64,000 nucleotides of DNA from Rhodococcus sp. 1168 (GTDB lineage Bacteria > Actinomycetota > Actinomycetes > Mycobacteriales > Mycobacteriaceae): contig NZ_MKKY01000020.1 of the NCBI RefSeq assembly GCF_002091955.1, positions 51,590 to 115,589 on the forward strand. The letters run 5' to 3'. A program made the translations under genes and the position numbers. Within the stretch, counting starts at the first letter, position 1, and each line of letters begins with the position of its first letter. A model generated the notes under the pieces. The model was not told the origin of the DNA. It searched no databases and was given only the letters and a program-made list of their open reading frames with translations. Positions 19,983-31,025 of this stretch are shown piece by piece.

Positions 19983-20810
19983 CTATTCGCGCTCTTCCAG
20001 GCGCGACGGCCGAGCATCTTCAGGAATGTCAGCGGGAGCGCACGGACGTTCCTCGGCTGTGAACCAGCCACGGTAGTGGAACAGCCGACCCAATGTCGGG
20101 CTGGTGACGTCGATCTGAATGCGATGCCGCTGCTCGCCCTCGTCCCACCACTCGCGTCCGGTTGTCAACGCAGAGGCGAACGCGGGGACGCGCATCCCGC
20201 GTATCCGTGGAGCGCCGCTCTCGAGCAGGATTCCACCATCGGCGTCCGCGCTACATCGGGTGTGTACCAGCATGTCCGAGCTGTATCCCAGATAGTCCAG
20301 CGCAACCTCGTGCCCCTGTGACACGGCCGGTGTGACCATCACCGAGTTCATGCCCTGCGGCTTTCCGACGAAGGAAAAGCGGCGCACGAACGACATCGTT
20401 TCCCGACCCAGATCGTCGGTGTACGCGTAGTTCGCGACGGTGAAGGGAACACCGGTTCCTCGGCCCCCGGGGAACAATCCTCGCCGGGCCCCGAGCGCCA
20501 GAACTGGCCGCGTCACCAATGCAGAATGGGTCATTTCTTCCATGACGCCGACGCCGATCTGGCAGAGCCCGTCCGCCGCGGACAGTCCGAAGCGCCATTG
20601 GACCTTGGGATGTAGATCCTCGAACGAATCACCCATGGCCGTGCGCACCACGGACGTCACTGAGCGGACCCCATCTCGGCGCTCGGCTGGAAGCTCGGTA
20701 TGAAAAGTGTGGACACGATGTACTCGTAGGTCCTCTCGTATCCGGTCTGCGCGATCCGCCCAACCGTCCTGCTTTCGAAAGTACCTACCGCCGTCGGGCC
20801 CCGCCATCAT
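19983..20810 (-). CDS. DUF4166-domain protein
   Basis: Protein of 275 residues. The central and C-terminal part matches my memory of DUF4166: FEDLHPKVQWRFGL, a GTGVPF segment, ETMSFVRRFSFVGKPQGMNSVM, a DYLGYSSDMLV segment, and the ending TLGRLFHYRGWFT. The function of this domain is not known; in Bacillus it occurs alone or fused to saccharopine-dehydrogenase-like domains. The ATG at 20810 lies 7 nt after the stop of the ABC-F gene, so the two are co-transcribed with ispE upstream. A longer in-frame reading into the ABC-F gene is an overlap artefact. Confidence 0.8.
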   Translation of the reverse strand: MMAGPDGGRYFRKQDGWADRADRIREDLRVHRVHTFHTELPAERRDGVRSVTSVVRTAMGDSFEDLHPKVQWRFGLSAADGLCQIGVGVMEEMTHSALVTRPVLALGARRGLFPGGRGTGVPFTVANYAYTDDLGRETMSFVRRFSFVGKPQGMNSVMVTPAVSQGHEVALDYLGYSSDMLVHTRCSADADGGILLESGAPRIRGMRVPAFASALTTGREWWDEGEQRHRIQIDVTSPTLGRLFHYRGWFTAEERPCAPADIPEDARPSRLEERE

Positions 20811-20817
20811 GTGCAGG

Positions 20818-22614
20818 TCACTCCAGCTCGGCGGCCAGTTCCATCCAACGCTCCTCGGCGACGTCCTTGTCCGCCACCACCTGCTTGAGCTCGGTATCCA
20901 ACGCCACGAGCTTGCCCGTATCGGTGGCCACCTCGGCCAGTTCGGCGTGGAGCTCCGCTTCCCGCTTCGACAAGCGTATGACGGACTTCTCCAGCTTGCT
21001 GAGCTCTTTCCGTGCAGCCCTCTCGGATCCGGCGTCACGCACAGCGGTCTTGACGACACCGCCGGTGGTCAGCGAATCCGGTGTGGCCTCGGCCGCCATC
21101 ACCGCGCGCCGACGCAAGTACTCCTCGATGCCACCGGGCAGGTTGGTGAGCTTGCCATCACCGAACAGTGCCCAGGTCGAGTCACAGATCCGCTCGATGA
21201 GGTACCGGTCGTGGCTGATGACCACCATTGTCCCGGCCCAGCCGTCGAGCAGGTCCTCGAGCTGTTGCAGTGTGTCGATATCGAGATCATTGGTGGGCTC
21301 GTCGAGCAACAGCACGTTGGGCTCCGCCATCAATACCCGGGTGAGCTGCAGCCGTCGACGCTCACCGCCGGACAGATCGCCGACCGGAGTGCGCTGACGG
21401 GCCGGGGTGAACCCGAGGCGTTCGGCAAGCTGGCCCGCCGATACCTCTTTGTCGCCCAAGGTAATTCGCTCAGCTACCTCTTTGACTGCGTCGAGAACTC
21501 GCAGCTTCTTGGGCAGATCGTCCAATTCCTGCTTGAGCCAACCGATCTTGACGGTCTGACCTTGAATACGCTTGCCAGCGGCGGGTTCCAACTCACCGGC
21601 GAGGGTGCGCAGGAGCGTGGTCTTACCTGAACCGTTGACCCCGACCAGACCCACTCGCTCACCTGGCGCAAGGCGCCAGGTGAAGTCACGGACCAATTCC
21701 CGGCCGTCCGGAGTTTCCAGTCGCGCATCTTCGAGTTCGATGACGACCTTGCCGAGGCGACGCTGCGCGAACGACGCCAATGCAACGGAGTCGCGCGGCG
21801 CAGGCACGTCGGCGATCAACGCTTCGGCCGCTTCGATCCGGTACTTGGGCTTCGAGGTCCTGGCCGGTGCGCCGCGACGCAGCCATGCCAGCTCCTTACG
21901 CGCAAGGTTGCGGCGACGCTCCTCGGAAGCATCTGCCTGCCTGCTGCGCTCGGCACGGGCGAACACCCAGTCGTTGTATCCACCCTCGTAGGTTTCGACG
22001 CCGCCGCCGACGACCTCCCACGTCTTGTTCGCCACCGTGTCGAGGAACCAACGATCGTGAGTGACGACGACGAGAGCGCTCCGACGCGACACCAGATGCG
22101 CGGCGAGCCATTGCACGCCTTCTACGTCGAGATGGTTGGTCGGCTCGTCGAGCACCAACAGGTCGAGATCCTGGACGAGGGCCGCCGCCAGCGCGACTCT
22201 TCGGCGTTCACCACCGGACAGGTTGTCGATGGACGCGTCGAGCCCCGAGCTACCGGTCGGACCGAGGTCGGCAATACCGATGCCGGTCAGGATGTTTCGT
22301 ACGCGCGAGTCGCCCGCCCACTCGTGCTCGGCCATGCCGAGCGGGTCGAGCACGACCTGCCCGACCGTCGAGCCCGGAGGCAGCACACCGCGCTGGGTGA
22401 CGACGGCCATTCGCAGTCCACCGACCCGACTGACCCGCCCCGAGTCGGGCGGCTCGATGCCGGCGAGAACCTCGAGCGTGGTGGTCTTGCCACCACCGTT
22501 GAGGCCGACCATGCCGATGCGTTCGCCCTCCTGCACACCGAGGGACACTCCGTCGAGTAGCGGTTTGACGCCGAAAGACTTGGAGACGTTTTCGAGATTG
22601 ACGAGATTGACCAT
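20818..22614 (-). CDS. ABC-F family ATPase (Uup/EttA-like)
   Basis: Soluble twin-ATPase protein of 598 residues without membrane segments, of the class that acts on ribosomes. Walker A motifs are GLNGGGKTT (near residues 37-45) and GVNGSGKTT (near 326-334). Two ABC signatures read LSGGERRR, and two Walker B segments read DLLVLDEPTNHLD and NVLLLDEPTNDLD. The ABC-F linker lies between the halves, and a C-terminal coiled coil (KLEKSVIRLSKREAELHAELAEV) resembles Uup. The ATG overlaps the ispE stop (ATGA). Whether it is a housekeeping or an antibiotic-resistance ABC-F cannot be told from sequence. Confidence 0.93.
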   Translation of the reverse strand: MVNLVNLENVSKSFGVKPLLDGVSLGVQEGERIGMVGLNGGGKTTTLEVLAGIEPPDSGRVSRVGGLRMAVVTQRGVLPPGSTVGQVVLDPLGMAEHEWAGDSRVRNILTGIGIADLGPTGSSGLDASIDNLSGGERRRVALAAALVQDLDLLVLDEPTNHLDVEGVQWLAAHLVSRRSALVVVTHDRWFLDTVANKTWEVVGGGVETYEGGYNDWVFARAERSRQADASEERRRNLARKELAWLRRGAPARTSKPKYRIEAAEALIADVPAPRDSVALASFAQRRLGKVVIELEDARLETPDGRELVRDFTWRLAPGERVGLVGVNGSGKTTLLRTLAGELEPAAGKRIQGQTVKIGWLKQELDDLPKKLRVLDAVKEVAERITLGDKEVSAGQLAERLGFTPARQRTPVGDLSGGERRRLQLTRVLMAEPNVLLLDEPTNDLDIDTLQQLEDLLDGWAGTMVVISHDRYLIERICDSTWALFGDGKLTNLPGGIEEYLRRRAVMAAEATPDSLTTGGVVKTAVRDAGSERAARKELSKLEKSVIRLSKREAELHAELAEVATDTGKLVALDTELKQVVADKDVAEERWMELAAELE

Positions 22615-23549
22615 CAGGAGAAACCAATCGATTCACTAGTTACCACGCGAGCGCCGGGAACCGGGCCACTCGCGACACGTACGGTGCGGCAGACACCCGC
22701 ACCGGATAGTTCAGCACTGACCGACACTGCGGTATCAGCGTCAGCACACAGAAAAGCGCACGTGGGACCGGACCCGGAGACTATCCCTGCCAGAGCGCCG
22801 GCGTTCACCCCTGCGCGCAAGGTGCGGCGCAGTTGCGGAAGCAGCGACAGCGCAGCAGCCTGCAGATCGTTACCGAGAAGCGGCGCAAGCGCATTCGCAT
22901 CACCGGTCGCGAGCGCATGCATCAGAGCCTCGGGCTCACCGAGGCGCGGCGGGTTGCCCTTGGCGCGCAACTCGTCCAACTCGGCGAACACGGCAGGGGT
23001 CTGCAGTCCACCCTTGGCCAAGGCGAGTACCCAATGGAATGTGTTGCGCGAGAGGATAGGAAGCAGCTTCTCCCCTCGGCCGGTACCCATCGCAGTTCCG
23101 CCGTGCAATACGAACGGGACATCGCTGCCGAGCTTGGCGGCCAGGTCGGTCAATTCCGCTCGGGAGAGATCCAGATCCCACAGGGCGTTGAGCGCGACGA
23201 GCGTCGCCGCTGCGTCCGTGCTCCCACCAGCCATACCGCCCGCCACCGGAATGCCCTTGTCGATGGTGATCTCGACGCCCGGCTCACGTCCGACAGCGTC
23301 GGCAAGAAGCACCGCGGCCTTCCACACCAGATTGCGCTCGTCGGTCGGAACCGACCGCGCATCGTCGCCGCAAACGCTCACTCGCAAGGCCCGTGCCGGC
23401 ACCACCGAGACTTCGTCGGCCAACGACAGCGCCTGAAACACCGTGGTGAGCTCGTGATAGCCATCCTCGCGCAGGTCACCGACCGAGAGGTGCAAATTCA
23501 CCTTGGATGGAGCCCTGACGACTACGGGGCTGGGGACGACTGAGAGCAC
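22614..23549 (-). CDS. ispE: 4-diphosphocytidyl-2-C-methyl-D-erythritol kinase
   Basis: GHMP kinase of the MEP isoprenoid pathway. About 311 residues from GTG 23549. The family start is [15 protein letters not shown]; the ATP loop [22 protein letters not shown] lies near residues 110-131; the third motif is [14 protein letters not shown]. Upstream in-frame starts at 23588 and 23645 add residues outside the family. Overlap with the ABC-F gene shows coupling. In mycobacteria ispE is beside rsmA and rpfB; here a WYL regulator gene is inserted between ispE and rsmA. Confidence 0.93.
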   Translation of the reverse strand: MLSVVPSPVVVRAPSKVNLHLSVGDLREDGYHELTTVFQALSLADEVSVVPARALRVSVCGDDARSVPTDERNLVWKAAVLLADAVGREPGVEITIDKGIPVAGGMAGGSTDAAATLVALNALWDLDLSRAELTDLAAKLGSDVPFVLHGGTAMGTGRGEKLLPILSRNTFHWVLALAKGGLQTPAVFAELDELRAKGNPPRLGEPEALMHALATGDANALAPLLGNDLQAAALSLLPQLRRTLRAGVNAGALAGIVSGSGPTCAFLCADADTAVSVSAELSGAGVCRTVRVASGPVPGARVVTSESIGFS

Positions 23550-23664
23550 GAGGGTCAACAGTAGTGGAGAAATCGAGGGACCCCACATTCGTGTGGCCGT
23601 CCTAACTCCCGAATCACCCCGACTGCGGACAGCATCGGTCCGCAATAACTGCCATTATCGGGGT

Positions 23665-24645
23665 ATGCGGGAAACCTCGGCACGACTTCTGAAGTTGCTG
23701 TCCCTGCTCCAGACACGACGGGACTGGGCAGGGGCCGACCTCGCGGACCGACTGAACGTCACCCCGCGCACCGTCAGACGCGATGTAGACAAGCTCCGCG
23801 AGATCGGATACCCGGTCCACGCCACCGCAGGCGTTGGCGGCGGATATCAGCTGGGTGCGGGCGCCGAAATGCCGCCCCTGCTGCTCGACGACGACGAAGC
23901 ACTCGCAGTGGCATTCGGACTCCAATCCGCGGCCGGTGGCTCGGTAGCGGGAATCGGGGAGGCGTCGTTGCGCGCGCTGACCAAGTTGCGCCAGGTGATG
24001 CCGTCGCGCATTCGGCACCGACTCGACGCCCTGCGCATCGACGTCGTAGATCGACCAGCTGCGCGATCCGCCGTCGACGCTGCGGTGCTGTCGGCGGTTG
24101 CGGGCGTCTGCCATGGCCACGAACGACTGCGATTCGACTACCGCAGCCACGACGGGACCGAGACCCGACGCGAGGTGGAGCCCTACAGCCTGGTGCGGGC
24201 GGGCTCGCGGTGGTATCTACTCGGCTGGGACCTGACCCGTCAGGACTGGCGATCGTTCCGCGTCGACCGACTGCAACCCAAGATCCCGACAGGTCCGCGT
24301 TTTACCCCACGAGAATTGCCCGACGGCGGGGCAGCGGCATTCGTCGCGCGGGGAATCGACCGTGCACTCGCTCAGGTGCAGGCACGGATACGGCTGCACT
24401 CACCGATCGAGACGATCGCACCGATGGTCGACGCGGAATGGGGCACCCTCGAGTCCGCAAGCGACGAGACCTGCATCCTCGCGTTGGCCGGAGATTCTCT
24501 ACCCTCGATCGCTCGATGGCTGTCCGCCTTCGACACCGACTTCACGGTCCTCGATCCGCCGCAACTCGCCGACGAGTGCCGGGTGCTCGCGGAGCGACAC
24601 ACAATGCTCAGCCGTCGGTACCGAGCGGGTGCTGACGGAGTGTGA
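23665..24645 (+). CDS. WYL-domain transcriptional regulator (HTH_11 type)
   Basis: Protein of 326 residues. Residues 1-60 form a winged helix-turn-helix of the DeoR/HTH_11 kind (RLLKLLSLLQTRRDW, then VTPRTVRRDVDKLREIGYPV). A WYL domain follows near residues 140-230 (RLRFDYRSHDG, VEPYSLVRAGSRWYLLGWDL, WRSFRVDRL), then a WCX-like tail. WYL domains sense ligands or nucleic acids; the target here is unknown. It is divergent from ispE and followed by a 53-bp palindromic repeat. Confidence 0.9.
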   Translation: MRETSARLLKLLSLLQTRRDWAGADLADRLNVTPRTVRRDVDKLREIGYPVHATAGVGGGYQLGAGAEMPPLLLDDDEALAVAFGLQSAAGGSVAGIGEASLRALTKLRQVMPSRIRHRLDALRIDVVDRPAARSAVDAAVLSAVAGVCHGHERLRFDYRSHDGTETRREVEPYSLVRAGSRWYLLGWDLTRQDWRSFRVDRLQPKIPTGPRFTPRELPDGGAAAFVARGIDRALAQVQARIRLHSPIETIAPMVDAEWGTLESASDETCILALAGDSLPSIARWLSAFDTDFTVLDPPQLADECRVLAERHTMLSRRYRAGADGV

Positions 24646-24692
24646 CCTGCCGGGGCGCGCTGAAGCCCACCCGCTGAAGCCCACCCATTGGG

Positions 24693-24745
24693 CGCTTGAA
24701 TGAACCACAGAAGTTATCTGATCGTATGAGTGGACCATCGAAGCG
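24693..24745 (-). repeat. 53-bp palindromic repeat, copy A
   Basis: Read on the minus strand it aligns over its full 53 bp with copies at 29404-29456 and 29479-29531. The ends are CGCTTCGATG and CATTCAAGCG; the core is CATACGATCAGATAACTT. It lies between the WYL gene and the 3' end of rsmA. Just before it, GCTGAAGCCCACCC is duplicated in tandem at 24659-24686. Confidence 0.85.
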
Positions 24746-24788
24746 ATGCGGAGCGGACTGATACCGGACCGCCCGCGCAACCGTCAGG

Positions 24789-25682
24789 TCAGGCTTCGGT
24801 TGCCGCCAACCGCACGTAGGCAGCGGCGTCGAGAGTTTCCCCGCGAGCGGATGGGTCGATCCCGGCCTCGCGTAACCGGCGCTCCGCGATGACCGGCGAG
24901 CCGGCCCAACCTGCGAGTGCGGCACGTAGGGTTTTGCGACGTTGCGCGAATGCGGCATCGATGACGGCGAATACGGCACGTCGATGGGTGTCGTTCATGG
25001 ACCACGGTGGCTCTGCGTAGCGATCGAGCCGTACCAGCCCGGACTCCACTTTCGGTACCGGCCAAAATACCGAACGCCCGACGGATCCTGCGCGTTTGAC
25101 GGTTCCGAAAAAGCCTGCCTTGACGCTGGGGATGCCGTAGATCTTGTTGCCGGGGTCTGCGGCGAGTCGATCGGCTACTTCTGCCTGCACCATCACCAAA
25201 GCGGTGCGGAGCGAAGGCAGTTCCGAAAACAGGTGCAGCAGAACCGGAACCGCAACGTTGTAGGGAAGATTCGCAACGAGGGCAGCCGGCTCCCCCGGAA
25301 TGTCGGCAGCCCTGATTCGCAGCGCGTCGTGTTCGACGACGGTGAGACGGTCGGCCAGCGACGGTGCTCGCTCGGCAACTGTCTGCGGCAAACGTGATGC
25401 CAGCTTCGGATCGATCTCGATGGCAATGACTGCGTCTGCGACGTCGAGCAGAGCCAGGGTCAGCGAGCCGAGGCCGGGGCCGACTTCGAGGACGGTATCG
25501 CTGCCACGGATGTCGGCTGCGGCCGCGATGCGTCGCACCGTATTGGCGTCGTGCACGAAGTTCTGGCCGAGTTGTTTGGTAGGACGCACGTCCAATTCGG
25601 CGGCGAGAGATCGCACCTCCGCGGGCCCTAGCAGCGCCGCGGGTTCCCGCACATGTTCTTGCACTGTGAAAACTCTACGCAC
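24789..25682 (-). CDS. rsmA: 16S rRNA (adenine1518-N6/adenine1519-N6)-dimethyltransferase
   Basis: KsgA-type enzyme that dimethylates two adenines in helix 45 of 16S rRNA. The 297 residues show [15 protein letters not shown], the SAM motif [23 protein letters not shown], and the catalytic [13 protein letters not shown]. The C-terminal segment has [16 protein letters not shown] 25682 lies 3 nt after the rpfB stop; a GTG at 25664 is possible. The order rpfB-rsmA matches mycobacteria (Rv1009-Rv1010). Confidence 0.96.
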   Translation of the reverse strand: MRRVFTVQEHVREPAALLGPAEVRSLAAELDVRPTKQLGQNFVHDANTVRRIAAAADIRGSDTVLEVGPGLGSLTLALLDVADAVIAIEIDPKLASRLPQTVAERAPSLADRLTVVEHDALRIRAADIPGEPAALVANLPYNVAVPVLLHLFSELPSLRTALVMVQAEVADRLAADPGNKIYGIPSVKAGFFGTVKRAGSVGRSVFWPVPKVESGLVRLDRYAEPPWSMNDTHRRAVFAVIDAAFAQRRKTLRAALAGWAGSPVIAERRLREAGIDPSARGETLDAAAYVRLAATEA

Positions 25683-25685
25683 CTG

Positions 25686-26837
<1,152 letters not shown>

Positions 26838-26951
26838 TTACCTTCTGTTCGAAACGCCCGGCGGTCGGTCACGATACGGTAACGAACTGATGGATATCTC
26901 GCAACCCAAGCAAGTAGCCGGTTGCAAATGAAGCCGCGCTGTGGCCTTCCG

Positions 26952-27791
26952 CTACTGCCCAGACTGGAGCGAGTACACCCTCTCTGCATTGGCAGTGACG
27001 TGGGCGGCCAGTTCACCAGGGTCCTGGCCCCGGATATCCGCGAGCGCCCGGGCGGTGTACGGCAGGCAGTAGGACTCGTTCGGCGCCCCGCGATACGGAT
27101 GGGGTGTCAGAAAGGGTGCGTCGGTTTCCACCAGCAACTGCGCATCCGGGATCAGTGCGGCCGCTTCCCTCAGAGCGTGAGCGTTCTTGAAACTGACGGT
27201 CCCGGACAGGCTCAGCACGTACCCCGCGTCGATGCAGGCCCTCGCCATTTCCGGCCCCGACGAGAAGCAATGGAATATCACCGTCTCGGGGGCACCTTCG
27301 GATCTCAGGACCGCCAGAAGATCGTCGTCGGCCTCGCGATTGTGAATCATCAGCGGCTTGTGCAGCCGCTTTGCCAGATCGATGTGCCAGCGAAATCCCT
27401 CATGCTGTTCCGCGACCGTCGCGCACCCGTCGAGTTTGCCGGGCCAGTAGTAATCCAAGCCAGTCTCCCCCACTGCGACGACTCGGGGATCGGCAGAAAG
27501 CTGCTCGATTTCGCTGCGGGTCGTCTCGTCGAGCACGTTGGCTCGCGTCGGATGTATCGCCGTAGCCGCCCACACACGTCGATCCCAGTGCGCAGCGTCG
27601 ACAGCGAAGCGTGCGGCAGCGAGATCGTCGGCAACGGTCACCACGCGAGAAACGCCCACGGACTCAGCTCGGTCGAGGATGACAGCCACGCCGGCTGCAT
27701 CGACGGCACCACATGCGTCCAGGTGGGTATGGGCGTCGACGAGGTGGCCGAGCGGCTCGGGCAATGGTGGTGCAGGACGGTCTTTGCTCAC
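26952..27791 (-). CDS. tatD: TatD family metal-dependent deoxyribonuclease
   Basis: TIM-barrel metallohydrolase of 279 residues from GTG 27791. Metal-binding motifs are VDAHTHLD near residues 17-24, ATAIHPT, VGETGLDYYW, MIHNREADDDLL and FHCFSSG; the family ending LLVETDAPFLTPHPYRG is present. The ATG at 27836 would overlap metG and is not favoured. It is divergent from metG with only 20 bp between starts, so at least one transcript probably has little or no leader. Confidence 0.94.
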   Translation of the reverse strand: MSKDRPAPPLPEPLGHLVDAHTHLDACGAVDAAGVAVILDRAESVGVSRVVTVADDLAAARFAVDAAHWDRRVWAATAIHPTRANVLDETTRSEIEQLSADPRVVAVGETGLDYYWPGKLDGCATVAEQHEGFRWHIDLAKRLHKPLMIHNREADDDLLAVLRSEGAPETVIFHCFSSGPEMARACIDAGYVLSLSGTVSFKNAHALREAAALIPDAQLLVETDAPFLTPHPYRGAPNESYCLPYTARALADIRGQDPGELAAHVTANAERVYSLQSGQ

Positions 27792-27811
27792 GCCGATAGA
27801 GTAGGCGAACC

Positions 27812-29362
27812 ATGACTGCGCCAGCTGATGCCTCACGGCCTTCCTTCTACGTCACAACTGCCATCGCATACCCGAACGGCGTTCCACACATCGGACACGC
27901 CTACGAGTACATCGCGACTGATGTGATCGCCCGATTCAAGCGACTCGACGGTTTCGACGTCATGTTTCTCACCGGAACCGACGAACACGGCCTGAAGATG
28001 CAGCAGACAGCGGCCAAAGAAGGCATCGACGTCGTCGATCTCGCTGCCCGCAACTCCGATGCCTTCGAGGAGCTCGACAAGGCTCTCGGCATCTCCCACG
28101 ACCGGTTCATCCGCACCACCGACGAAGACCATCACGCCGCCAGCAAGGAGCTGTGGAGGCGTATGGAGGCCAACGGCGACATCTACCTCGACGCCTTCTC
28201 CGGTTGGTACTCCGTTCGCGACGAGGCCTTCTACACCGAGGCCGAGACCACCGTCGCCGACGACGGCACCCGCGTCGCCACCGAAACGAACACTCCCGTC
28301 GAGTGGACGGAGGAAGCGTCGTACTTCTTCCGTCTGTCGGCATATCAGGACAAGCTCCTCGCCCTCTACGACGCGCAGCCCGACTTCATCGCACCGGTCT
28401 CGCGACGCAACGAGATCGTCAACTTCGTCAAGGGCGGACTGCGAGATCTGTCGATTTCTCGGACGACCTTCGACTGGGGCATTCAGGTACCGAACGATCC
28501 CGAGCACGTGATGTATGTGTGGGTCGACGCGTTGACCAACTACATCACCGGCGTCGGCTACCCGGACACCGAGTCGGCGACGTACCAGAAATATTGGCCC
28601 GCAGACCTTCACATCATCGGCAAGGACATCACGCGTTTCCACACCGTGTTCTGGCCTGCGTTCCTGATGTCCGCCGGCGTCGAACTGCCCAAAAGGGTGT
28701 TCGTGCACGGCTTCTTGAACAACAAGGGCGAGAAGATGTCCAAATCGGTCGGCAACGTCGTCGACCCATTCGCATTGGTCGAGGAGTTCGGACTCGATTC
28801 GCTCCGTTTCTTCCTGTTGCGCGAGGTCTCGTTCGGCCAGGACGGGAGCTACAGCGCCGAGGCCATCGTGACGCGAATGAACGCAGACCTGTCGAACGAA
28901 CTCGGCAACCTGGCGCAGCGTTCGCTGACAATGGTCGCCAAGAACTGTGATGCTGTGGTGCCCACGCCGGGCGAATTCACGGCCGAGGATTCCGCGATGC
29001 TGGCACGCGCAGACGAACTGCTCGAAATCTGCCGACGCGAATTCGACGTGCAGGCACTGCATTCGGCCGTCGAGGCGATCTGGTCGGTGCTCGGCGAGAC
29101 CAACCGCTACTTCTCGCAGCAAGAGCCATGGGTGCTGCGCAAGACCGACCCGGCGCGCATGGCAACCGTGCTCTACGTGACGATGGAAGTGCTGCGCATC
29201 GTCGGCATTCTGGTACAGCCGATCATGCCCGACTCGGCCGCCCGGATCCTCGAATTGCTCGGCAGTCCAGCGCGCGAGTTCTCCGATATCGGCACCCGAA
29301 TTCTCGCAGGTAAGCCTCTACCCGCCCCGTCGCCGGTCTTCCCGAAGTACGAGGTCAAGTAG
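27812..29362 (+). CDS. metG: Methionyl-tRNA synthetase
   Basis: Class I aminoacyl-tRNA synthetase (metS in mycobacteria) of 516 residues. The HIGH motif is residues 26-29 ([10 protein letters not shown]) and KMSKS is residues 308-312 ([14 protein letters not shown]). [17 protein letters not shown] and [20 protein letters not shown] are the family's active-site segments. It lacks the C-terminal dimerisation domain of the long form, as in mycobacteria. Three repeat units lie directly downstream. Confidence 0.97.
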   Translation: MTAPADASRPSFYVTTAIAYPNGVPHIGHAYEYIATDVIARFKRLDGFDVMFLTGTDEHGLKMQQTAAKEGIDVVDLAARNSDAFEELDKALGISHDRFIRTTDEDHHAASKELWRRMEANGDIYLDAFSGWYSVRDEAFYTEAETTVADDGTRVATETNTPVEWTEEASYFFRLSAYQDKLLALYDAQPDFIAPVSRRNEIVNFVKGGLRDLSISRTTFDWGIQVPNDPEHVMYVWVDALTNYITGVGYPDTESATYQKYWPADLHIIGKDITRFHTVFWPAFLMSAGVELPKRVFVHGFLNNKGEKMSKSVGNVVDPFALVEEFGLDSLRFFLLREVSFGQDGSYSAEAIVTRMNADLSNELGNLAQRSLTMVAKNCDAVVPTPGEFTAEDSAMLARADELLEICRREFDVQALHSAVEAIWSVLGETNRYFSQQEPWVLRKTDPARMATVLYVTMEVLRIVGILVQPIMPDSAARILELLGSPAREFSDIGTRILAGKPLPAPSPVFPKYEVK

Positions 29363-29403
29363 CGCGCAGGGTGGCGGCGGCGGTGTCGTGCCGCTCCCCT
29401 CAT

Positions 29404-29456
29404 CGCTTGAATGGTCCATTCATACGATCAGTTAGCTTGAAGCGCACATTGAAGCG
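29404..29456 (+). repeat. 53-bp palindromic repeat, copy B
   Basis: Starts CGCTTGAATGGTCCA and ends CATTGAAGCG, with core CATACGATCAGTTAGCTT. It has the same length as copies A and C. It lies about 40 bp after the metG stop. Confidence 0.85.
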
Positions 29457-29478
29457 GTGGCGGAGCATGCACCCGGAT

Positions 29479-29531
29479 CGCTTGAATGTGCCACTCATAC
29501 GATCAGATAACTTGACGGGTCCATTCAAGCG
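29479..29531 (+). repeat. 53-bp palindromic repeat, copy C
   Basis: Starts CGCTTGAATG and ends CATTCAAGCG, a perfect 10-bp terminal inverted repeat, with core CATACGATCAGATAACTT identical to copy A. It lies 22 bp after copy B in the same orientation. Confidence 0.88.
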
Positions 29532-29589
29532 GCGGTAGGCGGGCTGTGGCGACGGCGGTAGGCGGGCTGTGGCGACGGCGGTAGGCGGG
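29531..29589. repeat. 23-bp tandem repeat, 2.6 copies
   Basis: Units at 29531-29553 and 29554-29576 are identical and begin GGCGGTAGGCGGGCTG. A third partial unit runs to 29589. It starts at the last base of palindromic copy C. No open reading frame uses it. Confidence 0.9.
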
Positions 29590-29622
29590 AGCCAGCGGCG
29601 GCCGGCGCACAGCAACGTCTCC

Positions 29623-30993
29623 TTACATCGTCTTTTCCAACTCCTCCAGGGAGTTCTCCAGATGCATCAGCATCCGCTGAAGGTGCGGGACGCTGCGCCT
29701 ACAGCAGATGAGCCCGAAGTTGACCGAATCTCCGTTGCTGGCGACGGTGATGTTCAATGCCATGCCGTCGCAGACGATCGAAGCCGGGTAGATGCCGTCG
29801 AGTTTGGCTCCGTTCCAGTACAGTTCCTCGGCGGTGCCGGGCACGTTCGAGATGATGACGTTGAACGGCGGGGGTGTGTAGTTGACGAAGCCGGGTACCG
29901 GTCCGAACAGCAACGGCGCCACGGTTACTGCGCCGATTGCCAGTGATTCGAGGGTGTTGAGTTCGCTCATCATGTTCTTGCCCTTGGCGGTGGAGTCGGT
30001 GATGGCGTCGAGCCTGGCAAGCGGGTCGGATTCATGGGTGCCGAGATTGCACAGAATCACCGAGACCGAGTTACCGGTCCCTGTGCCCTCCCCTGATTTA
30101 CGGAGCGATACCGGAACCATTGCGATCAAGGGTGATTCAGGTAGAGCTTCTTGGTCGATGAGGTAGGACCGCAGCGCGCCGGAGCACATCGCGAGCACGA
30201 TGTCGTTCAGCGATACCCCTCTGGCTTTGGCGACCTTCGTCATTCGCTCGAGGGACCAGCTTTCGGCCGCGAAACGTCGTGCACCGCCGATCGGCACGTT
30301 GAACATCGTGCGGGGTGCGCGCAGAGGTAGTTGTGCACCTTCGTTTCGTATGGCGCGCAATCCGATTCGGGTTGCGGCAGGGAGGAAGTCCACGAGGTCA
30401 GCGGCAATTGTGCGGCCTAGTGTCAACCCACCGATTATTCGTTGGCGTGCGGACGGTGTTTCACGCGGTTTTTTCTCGCGGAACAGTGACGGATCCCAGG
30501 TGGCGACACCGTTTCTGTCATCGGGATCGGAACTGAGTGCGTTGAGCGTCAGCTTCAGGGCCGAGACACCGTCGACGAGAGAGTGATGCACCTTTGTGTA
30601 AAGCGCGATGCGGCCATCTGCGAGGCCTTCGATGATGTGCACTTCCCACATCGGCCGGTACCGGTCGAGCGGAGTGCTGTGATTGAGCGACAAGAACTGG
30701 AACAGCTCTCTGATCCGCCCGGGGGAGGGCAGAACTGCTCTCCTGACGTGGTAGTCGAAGTCGATGTCCGGTTCACGTGACCACGCGAGGCTGCCCATGA
30801 CGTTGACGGGGCGACCGGGGCGCTTTCGGAACAGTTCGTGGACTTCACCCATCGTCAACTTGCCATGGACCTCCTGTGCGAAGTCATGTGGTTCCCCTGG
30901 TGGTACGAACAATTGAAGACTTCCGACGTGCATCGGATGCTCACGCGATTCCGCGATCAAGAACATGGATTCGGTAACGGGCATGAGCGCCAT
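29623..30993 (-). CDS. Wax ester synthase / acyl-CoA:diacylglycerol acyltransferase (WS/DGAT)
   Basis: Makes triacylglycerol or wax esters as storage lipid. The 456-residue protein has the catalytic HHSLVDG motif at residues 136-142 (both histidines and the DG present). MFLIAESREHPMHVGSLQLF near the start and the C-terminal ISNVPGTAEELYWNGAKLDGIYP are typical of the family. ATG 30993 is chosen because AAAGGTG precedes it by 6-7 nt. It is divergent from an HSL-type esterase gene, so synthesis and breakdown of neutral lipid may share a control region. Rhodococci carry many paralogues, so the individual substrate cannot be assigned. Confidence 0.95.
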   Translation of the reverse strand: MALMPVTESMFLIAESREHPMHVGSLQLFVPPGEPHDFAQEVHGKLTMGEVHELFRKRPGRPVNVMGSLAWSREPDIDFDYHVRRAVLPSPGRIRELFQFLSLNHSTPLDRYRPMWEVHIIEGLADGRIALYTKVHHSLVDGVSALKLTLNALSSDPDDRNGVATWDPSLFREKKPRETPSARQRIIGGLTLGRTIAADLVDFLPAATRIGLRAIRNEGAQLPLRAPRTMFNVPIGGARRFAAESWSLERMTKVAKARGVSLNDIVLAMCSGALRSYLIDQEALPESPLIAMVPVSLRKSGEGTGTGNSVSVILCNLGTHESDPLARLDAITDSTAKGKNMMSELNTLESLAIGAVTVAPLLFGPVPGFVNYTPPPFNVIISNVPGTAEELYWNGAKLDGIYPASIVCDGMALNITVASNGDSVNFGLICCRRSVPHLQRMLMHLENSLEELEKTM

Positions 30994-31025
30994 GTGGATC
31001 ACCTTTGAGCCTAGTTTCGATCACG

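Noticed and set aside
27833..29122. 429-codon minus-strand frame inside metG
   Set aside because: It is the complementary frame of a confirmed synthetase gene, a common effect in high-GC DNA; it has no homology or start signal.
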